In this document: positions 5,236 through 11,313 of the stretch, piece by piece
Layout: every line of letters starts with the position of its first letter
Position numbering within the stretch: the stretch's first letter is position 1
Source of the DNA: Bacillota bacterium
Lineage (GTDB): Bacteria > Armatimonadota > Hebobacteria > Hebobacterales > Hebobacteraceae
Direction of reading: 5' to 3'
NCBI GenBank assembly: GCA_030597345.1
Contig: JAUVSA010000039.1
Location: forward strand, 1 to 11,313
DNA: 11,313 bases
Notes under the pieces: generated by a model
The model's input: only the letters and a program-made list of their open reading frames with translations
Told to the model about the DNA's origin: nothing
Database searches by the model: none
Translations under genes and position numbers: made by a program

Positions 5236-7428
5236 CTACCCTCGGCGTCCTCCCCTCGCGCCGCCGCGACGCCCCTCCCGCTCGGGTCCCCTGCCCCCGG
5301 ATAGCGACCTGCCGCCCGCGGATCGCGACCTCCCGCCCCCGGATCGCGACCCCCTGACTTCGCCCCGCGACCTCCTGCCCGCGGGTCGCGATTCCCTGAC
5401 TTCGTCCCGGGGCGGGCCTGCGGCGGACGTTGACTCCTCCTCCTCTATGCCTGCGACTCTCAGCTCTAGGTCCGGGAGCATCACCGGGACGCTCTCCACC
5501 AGAATCGGAAGTGACAGCCCGTCCACCGCCAAGTCTTGCTCATCCTCGGGAACTCTCAGTGCGAAGGCAGCGACCGGGTACCGCCCAGGCCGCACCGATG
5601 ACAGACGGAACCCGCCGTCCTGAGCAGTCGTCGCGCTCGCAACTGCTCCATCTGAGAAAGGCGTCGGCAGGCCCTGGGAGTTCGACGAGGCGCCGACCGC
5701 TATTCGCACCCCTGGCACTCCCTGGCCATCTCGCATGACTCGCCCCAGAACCTCGGTCCCCGCCCGCATCGGCGCGGGATGCGTCGCACGCCCCGACAGG
5801 GCCGACTCGCAAGCTCCGATCACCATGTTGGATCGTTCGAACAGCTCTCGCTTTGCCATCCTCGTCGGGTTCCTCTCCCCTCTTATAGCTCTCTCCACGG
5901 CATCCACCGCGGCCGCGCGCGCCCGTTCATATAGCCGGAGCGAGAGTTCCTTGCTCCCCAAGTGGCTCGCCGACTGTGCCGCGGCGAGCAGAGCCTCTGC
6001 TCGCAGATGCCACGCCGCTGCCCCAGCAGCGACATCGGCCGCTCTCAAAGCTTCCTCGTATCTCTGTTCCCGGGAGTACATGGCGCTCAAGGCCGTGCCT
6101 GCCTGGTAGGCTTCCGGGACACGTGAGTACTCTGTGACGAGACGCTCATAGGCTGCGATCGCCATGCCGAAGTCCAGAACGCTGAGGCCGATCTGCGCGC
6201 GCTCCGATAGGGCAAGAGGTGCAAAGGGGCTGTCGGGATAGCGATCGACCAGCCTCTGGAATTCGTCCGCGGCCCGCTCCACCTCCTCCGCCATCCGCGT
6301 CTCTACCGGACGGCCTGCGCCAGCCCGATAGCTAACAACCTCCCACGTCTGGGCCGCTCGCCGTCGGCGCCAGTAGCTCGCCAGCTCGAATTGGGCGTTG
6401 TCGGCCCATATGCTATCCGGGTACCGCTCCAGGAGCAGCTCCATGCGAGTCGCATCCAGCCGTGTCCACAACGAACTCGACCCCGTCCCCCCCAGTGGGA
6501 GGTCGCGCCCGAGTTCCGCCTGGACGTAAAGAGGAAACGCTGGCCCAAACATCCAGGCGACCGGAAGCGGGCCGTAGCCGCGGAATTGCTGCTGGTACCA
6601 GAGACGGGTGCGATAGCCGGAGTCACGCTCGTGGCGAATCCCGTACGCCACCTTATAGGCCGCGCCTGTTGCGACATATGCCAGCAGAAGGACGCAGATC
6701 AAGAGCCCCCGCCGCACCACTCCCACCCAGCGCCGCGGCGCCGCGGGGCGACCCAGCAGGCTGCGATTCCACAGGTACAGCAGCACAGCCAGGCCCAACA
6801 GAACCAGCTTCCCGATCATCCACTGCTCGGCCATCGGCCGGCCGGCCAGGTTGCCGGCGAAGCCATGCAGGCACACCAGCGGGTTGAAGTAGCTCCCAAC
6901 GGCCACGTCGAGCACCCAGAAGATGCCTGCTCCGCCAAAACCGATCAGCGGGTGCCGAGTGGCGCTCGCAAGTGCCATCGCCAAGAGCGAGAGGAACAGC
7001 ACGGATGGCGCCGCGGCAGCCACCGTCAGAGCCAACGGGAAATCGTCGATCCCCACCTGGTAGATCACAAGAGCGGGAATCAACACCACCAGGACAAACG
7101 CGAAAATTACCGCCAGCCGCAGCAGCAGCACCCGCTCGATCGATATCGGCCGAACGAACACCAGCTCTCCGACTCCGTCCTGCTCCGGCGCCAGGATGTG
7201 CGCACAGAGGAACGCGCCCAGAATCGGTGCCAGCAGCTCGATCGTTTGTGCGGCCCGCGTCGGCGAGAACAGCGTCGCCGTCGCCATATTCCAGAACAGG
7301 ACCAGTTGAGTTGCCGCGATTGGCGTCGCGATCAGCCAATACGTGTTGCCCACCAGTATTCGGACATTGTAGGCCCACAGCCCGGCTCCCCGCTGCCCGG
7401 CCGTCGAGTTCTGCCGGCTATCTGTCAT
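5236..7428 (-). CDS. ABC-2 type permease fused to TPR-like helices, a carboxypeptidase-regulatory-like domain and an Arg/Gly/Ser tail
   Basis: This 730-residue protein has ABC-2 permease character in residues 1-260: hydrophobic segments near 30-48, 64-80, 100-124, 131-155, 161-179 and 207-221, with the family-like DGVGELVFVRPIS after the second. A seventh segment at about 240-258 follows an Arg-rich stretch, so the rest probably lies outside the membrane. Residues 325-510 hold TPR/Sel1-like helical repeats, with LLERYPDS and LVDRYPDS as in YbgF/BamD-type TPR proteins. Residues 558-656 read VLGRVMRDGQGVPGV to DGGFRLSSVRPGRY, the pattern of a carboxypeptidase-regulatory-like or CnaB-like beta sandwich. 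Residues 675-730 are a tail of Arg, Gly and Ser encoded by a 21-base tandem repeat. The start shares ATGA with the end of the upstream permease gene, so the two are probably coupled as a heterodimer. Substrate unknown. Confidence 0.8.
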   Translation of the reverse strand: MTDSRQNSTAGQRGAGLWAYNVRILVGNTYWLIATPIAATQLVLFWNMATATLFSPTRAAQTIELLAPILGAFLCAHILAPEQDGVGELVFVRPISIERVLLLRLAVIFAFVLVVLIPALVIYQVGIDDFPLALTVAAAAPSVLFLSLLAMALASATRHPLIGFGGAGIFWVLDVAVGSYFNPLVCLHGFAGNLAGRPMAEQWMIGKLVLLGLAVLLYLWNRSLLGRPAAPRRWVGVVRRGLLICVLLLAYVATGAAYKVAYGIRHERDSGYRTRLWYQQQFRGYGPLPVAWMFGPAFPLYVQAELGRDLPLGGTGSSSLWTRLDATRMELLLERYPDSIWADNAQFELASYWRRRRAAQTWEVVSYRAGAGRPVETRMAEEVERAADEFQRLVDRYPDSPFAPLALSERAQIGLSVLDFGMAIAAYERLVTEYSRVPEAYQAGTALSAMYSREQRYEEALRAADVAAGAAAWHLRAEALLAAAQSASHLGSKELSLRLYERARAAAVDAVERAIRGERNPTRMAKRELFERSNMVIGACESALSGRATHPAPMRAGTEVLGRVMRDGQGVPGVRIAVGASSNSQGLPTPFSDGAVASATTAQDGGFRLSSVRPGRYPVAAFALRVPEDEQDLAVDGLSLPILVESVPVMLPDLELRVAGIEEEESTSAAGPPRDEVRESRPAGRRSRGEVRGSRSGGGRSRSAGGRSLSGGRGPEREGRRGGARGGRRG
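5299..5408. repeat. 21-base coding tandem repeat in the Arg/Gly/Ser tail
   Basis: Units 5299-5319 and 5320-5340 match at 18 of 21 bases, and further units follow. A 42-base higher-order period is also visible: 5344-5366 and 5386-5408 match at 20 of 23. As 21 is a multiple of three, changes in unit number keep the reading frame. On the minus strand it encodes Ser-Arg-Gly-rich heptads. Confidence 0.75.
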
Positions 7429-8690
7429 CTCTCGCCCAGCAAACGGAGAATCGCAGGACGCAGACGGTGCAAGTTGCTCTCGCCGTGCAGTCCCGCGACC
7501 AGCGTTCCCTTCTGGTCGATGAGGAACGCGGTGGGGACCGCCGTAACTCCGTACGAGACGGCAAGTGGGGAGTCAGACCATTCCATGCCATCTCCGAAGT
7601 GTCGGCCGCGGTCCCACAGCAGCAGCACACCATCTTCTCCCTCTCCGCCGAACAAACGCATGGCGGCCGCGTCCCTGTCCAGCAATACGGCGATACAGGC
7701 CAGCCCCTGCTGCTGAAACTCCCCCGCGACTTCGTCGAGGAGTGTGAGGGCGCGCGCCGAGTGCGGCGCACCCGGACCCCAGAACGCAAGCACGACGGGG
7801 CCGCCGCGGAAGTCACTCAGTCCCACCAGCCGGCCCTCCGAGTCCGTCAGCCAGAACCCGGGAGCGCCTCGATCCTCCACCGCCACCTGACTCGCCATCG
7901 CCGACAGCACCGGGTCCGGCTCCAGCAGCCCGTCATCTCCGCGGGCGGTAACGACGAGAACGGCCGCGAGAGCAGCAGCGAACAGGAGGGCGGCTGTCCA
8001 TCCCGCGCGCCGTCCGCTGCCTCCCTCCCGGCGCGCCGACCGCGCATAGAGGGCCGCCGTGAGGCTCACCAGGGCCGCCCCGAGCAGCAAGGATTTCGGC
8101 CAGTCTTGCCATAGAGTCACATCGAACGCCATAGGCAGATGCGCTCGCGTGAGAGGAATGACGACCCAATACAGGGCCGCGATTCCCGATGCCAACGGCG
8201 TGGTGAAGAGGGTGGCCAGCGAAAACCCCAACGCCGTGGCAAGACCTATCGGAATCGCCGACACGAGCAGGGCAACCACATACGGCCCCGGTCGCCACGG
8301 CGTCCCCCCCAGCACCGCCTGCCCCACCCCGGAGACAAGCAGCATGATCGCGGTCGCGCCGAGGAGGGAGAAGCACACGCCCAGGAAGCGGGTCACCACC
8401 AGCGCCGGGGAGCTGCCCCATGGCTTCGCCAGCACCAGCTCCGACACCGCGTACCGGCGGTCTCGCGCGGCCGCCCCCCCGAGGAAAATCGCCACCACAC
8501 CTACCCCGAGCACTATCGTCTGCCTCGTCTGATACGCCGCCAGCGCGGCCGAGGTCCCGGGCACAGTCGCCCGCCAGAGGACCAGCAGCGAGCCGAGTGC
8601 GACCATCGCCCAGAACGCAGCGCTGCGACAGGCGAGTTGGTGCTCGCGCCTGATCATAGCTGCGCTGGCCCGTAGCTCAGGCCACGTCAT
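7425..8690 (-). CDS. ABC-2 type permease fused to a cysteine-less TlpA/redoxin-like domain
   Basis: This 421-residue protein has six hydrophobic segments in the first 216 residues (near 25-41, 57-73, 98-121, 137-163, 166-181 and 200-216) with ABC-2-like VSELVLAKPW after the second. A basic stretch at 217-229 and a seventh segment at about 232-249 follow. Residues 275-421 show the TlpA/AhpC-type thioredoxin fold: the GAPGFWLTD start, VVLAFW strand, and AVPTAFLID with the cis-proline (P386). At the active site, where TlpA has FWxxWCxPC, it reads FWGPGAPHS (303-311), so both cysteines are replaced (Ala308, Ser311). The domain would lie outside the membrane by the positive-inside rule and probably binds rather than reduces. 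AGGAGG on the minus strand (8705-8700) lies nine bases before the ATG. The start overlaps the ATPase gene by 14 bases and the end overlaps the next permease by four. Confidence 0.85.
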   Translation of the reverse strand: MTWPELRASAAMIRREHQLACRSAAFWAMVALGSLLVLWRATVPGTSAALAAYQTRQTIVLGVGVVAIFLGGAAARDRRYAVSELVLAKPWGSSPALVVTRFLGVCFSLLGATAIMLLVSGVGQAVLGGTPWRPGPYVVALLVSAIPIGLATALGFSLATLFTTPLASGIAALYWVVIPLTRAHLPMAFDVTLWQDWPKSLLLGAALVSLTAALYARSARREGGSGRRAGWTAALLFAAALAAVLVVTARGDDGLLEPDPVLSAMASQVAVEDRGAPGFWLTDSEGRLVGLSDFRGGPVVLAFWGPGAPHSARALTLLDEVAGEFQQQGLACIAVLLDRDAAAMRLFGGEGEDGVLLLWDRGRHFGDGMEWSDSPLAVSYGVTAVPTAFLIDQKGTLVAGLHGESNLHRLRPAILRLLGER

Positions 8691-9567
8691 CCAGCCGCGC
8701 CTCCTGCTTCATGGTTGTGACGTACGCATCATCGAGCGTCGGGGCTGCCGAATACCCGCGCGAGTCCGCCATCTCATCCGCGATGACCCGCACCTGCATC
8801 CCTGTCGCCGAGCGGAATACTCCGGTCACGAAGTACTGCTCGCGGATCTGGCCGAGCTCTTCCTCCCCAATGTCTATGATCCAAGTCCTGCCCTCGAGCG
8901 GAGCGAGCAGCTCGGCCACCGGACCGGCAAAGAGCACCCGGCCCCGGTCCAATATGGCGAGCCTCTCCGCGGTAACCGAGATATCGCTGACGATGTGCGT
9001 CGAGAGGATTACGATACGCCCGGCGGCGAGCTCCACCAGCAGGTTTCGCAGCCGCATCCGCTCCTCAGGATCGAGCCCGGCCGTGGGCTCATCTACTATC
9101 AGCACGGATGGATCGTTGAGAAGAGCCTGGGCGATCCCAAGGCGCTGCTTCATTCCCCCGGACAGAGTGCTCACGCGCCGCCCCGCCACCTCATCGAGAT
9201 TGGCCCGGCCCAGAGACTGCTCCACGCGCGACCTGCGCTCACTTGGATCGTTGATGCGACAGAGAAGGCCGAAGTAGTCCAGCGTCTCGTAGACAGTGAG
9301 ACTGGGATAGAATCCAAACTCCTGAGGCATGTATCCCAGCATGCGGCGGATCGCCGCCTTGTCATGGCGCACGTCGTGTCCGTCCACATACGCCTCCCCC
9401 GCACTGGGCTCCAGCAGGGTCGCCAGAATCCGCATCAACGTCGTCTTTCCGGACCCATTGGGACCCAACAGGCCGAACACCCCGGGCGGGATGGTCAGGT
9501 CTATCCCATCCAGTGCAGTCACGCCCCCTGGATAGACTTTGCGTAACCCCCGGATCTCAATCTGCAC
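8677..9567 (-). CDS. ABC transporter ATP-binding protein (ABC-2 exporter type)
   Basis: This 296-residue protein has every motif of an active ATPase in order: Walker A GPNGSGKT (35-42), Q-loop YMPQE with Q82, signature LSGGMKQR (135-142), Walker B VLIVDEPTAGLD with D159 and E160, and H-loop STH with H191. About 80 residues of accessory domain follow, normal for the CcmA/DrrA/NatA-like exporter group. The start is GTG, directly after the TGA of the NHL gene, with GAGGAGG (9582-9576 on the minus strand) eight bases before it. It probably powers the two different permeases encoded next, both on the cytoplasmic face of the inner membrane. Nothing in the ATPase shows the substrate. Confidence 0.95.
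   Translation of the reverse strand: MQIEIRGLRKVYPGGVTALDGIDLTIPPGVFGLLGPNGSGKTTLMRILATLLEPSAGEAYVDGHDVRHDKAAIRRMLGYMPQEFGFYPSLTVYETLDYFGLLCRINDPSERRSRVEQSLGRANLDEVAGRRVSTLSGGMKQRLGIAQALLNDPSVLIVDEPTAGLDPEERMRLRNLLVELAAGRIVILSTHIVSDISVTAERLAILDRGRVLFAGPVAELLAPLEGRTWIIDIGEEELGQIREQYFVTGVFRSATGMQVRVIADEMADSRGYSAAPTLDDAYVTTMKQEARLDDVA
8700..8705 (-). promoter_or_regulatory. Ribosome binding site for the permease-redoxin gene
   Basis: A perfect AGGAGG on the minus strand, nine bases before the ATG at 8690 and inside the end of the ATPase gene. It supports this start and independent loading of ribosomes. Confidence 0.7.
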
Positions 9568-10722
9568 TCAGTCTGCCTCCTCGCCACTGCCCCTCAGCGT
9601 CACCCGCCGGAGGCAGTTGTTTCCGAAATCCGCTACGTACAGCTCGTCCGCGCCGCCGCTGGCCAGGCCCGCAGGCGTCGAGAATCGCGCCGCGTATCCC
9701 GGTCCGTCCTCCCATCCGCCGTCGTACCCATCGTCCTGCCCGGCGATCAAGAGCAATCCCTCTTTCCGAATCTGCCAGAGGCAGTGGTTCCCGGCATCTG
9801 CAATATAGACCCCGGCCTCCTCTGACCCTCTCCTCAGCACCGCGATCCCCGATGGCGCAGCGAGGCCGTCCACCTCCTCTCCCAGCCGCTTCAGAGGGCC
9901 CTCCCGCGGACCCGCCCACACGCCTCCGGTCGAAGTGTCGACGACCCAGATCTCCTCCCCCGGCCCCAGCGCAAGCTCGGTTGGCGTCCCCAGCTCTTCC
10001 TCTCCCGAGATCGGCAAGGTGCTCACCTCACCACCGGCCGAGATCACCCGCACACAGCCATTGCCGGCATCGGCGACGTACACCGCTTGGTCTTCGTCAA
10101 CTGCCAGACCGACGGGATACCGGAATTCTGCCCGCGCCGACGGGCCGTCTCCATATCCCCCAACCGGCCGCCCCAGATCATCGACTGGCGTCTCTGCCCC
10201 CGCATAGGTTGACACCCGGCCCTCCAGCGTGACGCGGCGGATGCGATGGTTGCCCGTGTCGGCCACCAGCAAGCTTCCATCCCAAGCTACGGCAATGCCG
10301 GCGGGCGCGAAGAAGCGCGCCTCCAACCCGGTCCCGTCGGCGTAGCCGGGCTCGCCTGCCGCCCCGGCCAAGATGGCGACCTGGCCGCTTCGCCCCACCA
10401 CCCGCACGCAGTGATTGCGGCTGTCCGCCACATATATGTCGCCCCTCGGGCCCACCGCCACCGCGGCCGGCCCGTCGAAGCGGGCCTCCGCCGAGGGGCC
10501 ATCGCGATACCCGGGAGCTGGCCCGCCCGCAACAGTGGTAACGCTCACCTCCGCAAGTCCGGAGGGCGTCACACTTGCCTCGCCGCCTCCGCCCGGCCCG
10601 CCGCCCCCCACTGTTGGTCTCGGCGGCTCCCAGATCAGGCCCCGCCAGTAGAGCACCTGAACGATCGTGAGGGCCAGCAAGATGCCGACAATGCCGATGA
10701 TCGGAGATACCTCTCTCTTCAT
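9568..10722 (-). CDS. Membrane-anchored NHL-repeat six-bladed beta-propeller protein
   Basis: From the ATG at 10722 the protein has 384 residues. This start shares ATGA with the stop of the upstream gene; the frame extends to a GTG at 10779, but that would overlap the upstream coding sequence by 61 bases. An N-terminal membrane helix (about 5-25) has basic residues before it, so the protein is likely anchored with the propeller outside the cytoplasm. A Gly-rich linker (38-48) leads to six NHL blades, each ending in the typical motif: YVADSRNHCVR (97-107), LVADTGNHRIR, YVADAGNGCVR, WVVDTSTGGVW, YIADAGNHCLW and YVADFGNNCLR (362-372). Blade 4 is the most diverged. NHL propellers bind proteins, sugars or nucleic acids; here it may present or sense the transporter's partner. 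It sits just before the ATPase gene with no gap. Confidence 0.9.
   Translation of the reverse strand: MKREVSPIIGIVGILLALTIVQVLYWRGLIWEPPRPTVGGGGPGGGGEASVTPSGLAEVSVTTVAGGPAPGYRDGPSAEARFDGPAAVAVGPRGDIYVADSRNHCVRVVGRSGQVAILAGAAGEPGYADGTGLEARFFAPAGIAVAWDGSLLVADTGNHRIRRVTLEGRVSTYAGAETPVDDLGRPVGGYGDGPSARAEFRYPVGLAVDEDQAVYVADAGNGCVRVISAGGEVSTLPISGEEELGTPTELALGPGEEIWVVDTSTGGVWAGPREGPLKRLGEEVDGLAAPSGIAVLRRGSEEAGVYIADAGNHCLWQIRKEGLLLIAGQDDGYDGGWEDGPGYAARFSTPAGLASGGADELYVADFGNNCLRRVTLRGSGEEAD
9576..9582 (-). promoter_or_regulatory. Ribosome binding site for the ABC ATPase gene
   Basis: GAGGAGG on the minus strand, eight bases before the GTG at 9567. It decides in favour of the GTG start that abuts the upstream stop codon. 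Confidence 0.75.
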
Positions 10723-11312
10723 CTGCCGCCCCCGATGCCCCTCATAGCCGTGATGAAACTCCGAATCCTCGACCACCACGTGAGCGGCCTCGCGGCAACT
10801 GCCAGACCGTCCCGCGATCGCAGCACGAGATACTGCTCATCCCCCACCACCCGAGCCGTGACGAAACCGCCCGGACACCGGCGCAGCCGCCGCTGCTCTC
10901 CGCGTTCGCTCCCCAGGCGCCACAGCCAACTGCGCCCCTGCACATACACCTCGTCGCGCGAGGCCTGCAGCTCCCCGCTAGTGCTCAGCCAGTCGGCGAT
11001 CACCTTCACTGCTCCGTTCCTTAGCGAACGTTGCTTGACTGCCAGAAACTGACTGGCCTCCGCGCCCTCCAGCGACGCAGCCGTCCACACCAGAGCATCC
11101 TGTGTCAGCACCGCCGCTCGCCGACCCGCCTCTCGAATCAGGGTTTCCGGCTCCCCCCGGGGAAGAGCGACCCGACGGAGAACCGTCGTCTCCGATGATC
11201 CCGACGTTCTCCGTTCCAGCCAATAGGCTTGTGCTCCAGCGATGCCGACGAGTTCGGTCCGGTCCTTGCCCCCACCCGGTCGGGCGCTTACGATCGCCAA
11301 TGTGTGGACATC
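10719..11312 (-). CDS. Propeller-like hypothetical protein, C-terminal part (5' end outside window)
   Basis: The frame is open to the right edge, so the first part is missing; about 197 residues are visible. The TTG at 11300 lies inside this open frame and is not the likely start. I do not recognise the family. Short strands recur with a tryptophan or tyrosine pattern (AYWLERR, LVWTAAS, VYVQGRSWLWRLG, YLVLRSRDG), spaced about 30-45 residues apart, as in TolB/PD40-like beta-propellers. The end is basic, with WWSRIRSF. No membrane segment is seen in the visible part. The gene overlaps the NHL gene by four bases (ATGA), so it is part of the same operon and may supply a second propeller. The propeller call is inference from strand spacing. 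Confidence 0.55.
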   Translation of the reverse strand, partial: DVHTLAIVSARPGGGKDRTELVGIAGAQAYWLERRTSGSSETTVLRRVALPRGEPETLIREAGRRAAVLTQDALVWTAASLEGAEASQFLAVKQRSLRNGAVKVIADWLSTSGELQASRDEVYVQGRSWLWRLGSERGEQRRLRRCPGGFVTARVVGDEQYLVLRSRDGLAVAARPLTWWSRIRSFITAMRGIGGGR

Positions 11313-11313
11313 G

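Noticed and set aside
5153..5623. Plus-strand open frame starting in repeat copy 2
   Set aside because: Its start is repeat sequence, and the rest is Pro/Ser/Arg low complexity antisense to the permease tail. No ribosome binding site was seen.
6391..7716. Long plus-strand open frame of 441 codons opposite the permease genes
   Set aside because: It is Arg/Pro/Gln-rich, has no recognisable domain, and lies wholly opposite two genes with clear membrane and thioredoxin-fold patterns. GC-rich codon use makes such shadows.
10723..10779. GTG at 10779 as the start of the NHL gene
   Set aside because: It would add 19 charged residues before the membrane helix and overlap the upstream gene by 61 bases; the ATGA junction at 10722 fits the pattern of this operon.

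Overview
This is a GC-rich bacterial window with two gene sets that converge on a short gap at 5120-5235. No rRNA, tRNA, CRISPR array, transposase or phage gene was found. The type IV pilus-type genes, PilP-like protein and probable ectodomain-bearing permeases suggest a diderm environmental bacterium. The lineage cannot be fixed from this sequence; Armatimonadota or a similar little-cultured phylum is only a guess.

Plus strand, 1-5119: a type IV pilus / type II secretion-like assembly cluster. In order it encodes the C-terminal part of a large PilX-like pilus protein (cut by the left edge), a PilV-like pseudopilin, a PilW-like pseudopilin, a single-chain PilM+PilN protein with GspL-like architecture, a PilO/GspM-like protein and a PilP/GspC-like protein. 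The last four are tightly spaced or follow clear ribosome binding sites. Together they would form the inner-membrane alignment complex and minor-pilin tip of a pilus or pseudopilus. No secretin, motor ATPase or platform protein is in the window. The actin-like half of the fusion has lost the usual nucleotide-binding residues.

Minus strand, 11313-5236: a compact five-gene operon in which every junction overlaps or abuts. In transcription order it encodes a partial propeller-like protein, a membrane-anchored six-blade NHL protein, an ABC ATPase, an ABC-2 permease ending in a thioredoxin-fold domain without its cysteines, and an ABC-2 permease ending in TPR-like helices, a carboxypeptidase-regulatory-like domain and an Arg/Gly/Ser tail. 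Both permeases appear to have a seventh transmembrane helix that would place the added domain outside the membrane. This looks like an undescribed ABC exporter or surface-sensing machine with protein-binding ectodomains. Its substrate cannot be told from the sequence.

Between genes: a dispersed repeat occurs twice, once before the PilW-like gene (1529-1653) and once after the PilP-like gene (5121-5205). The copies match at 65 of 71 bases over their main block. The upstream copy carries an extra 40 bases that form a strong hairpin, and it supplies the start region of the PilW-like gene. No gene-free stretch exceeds 300 bases.
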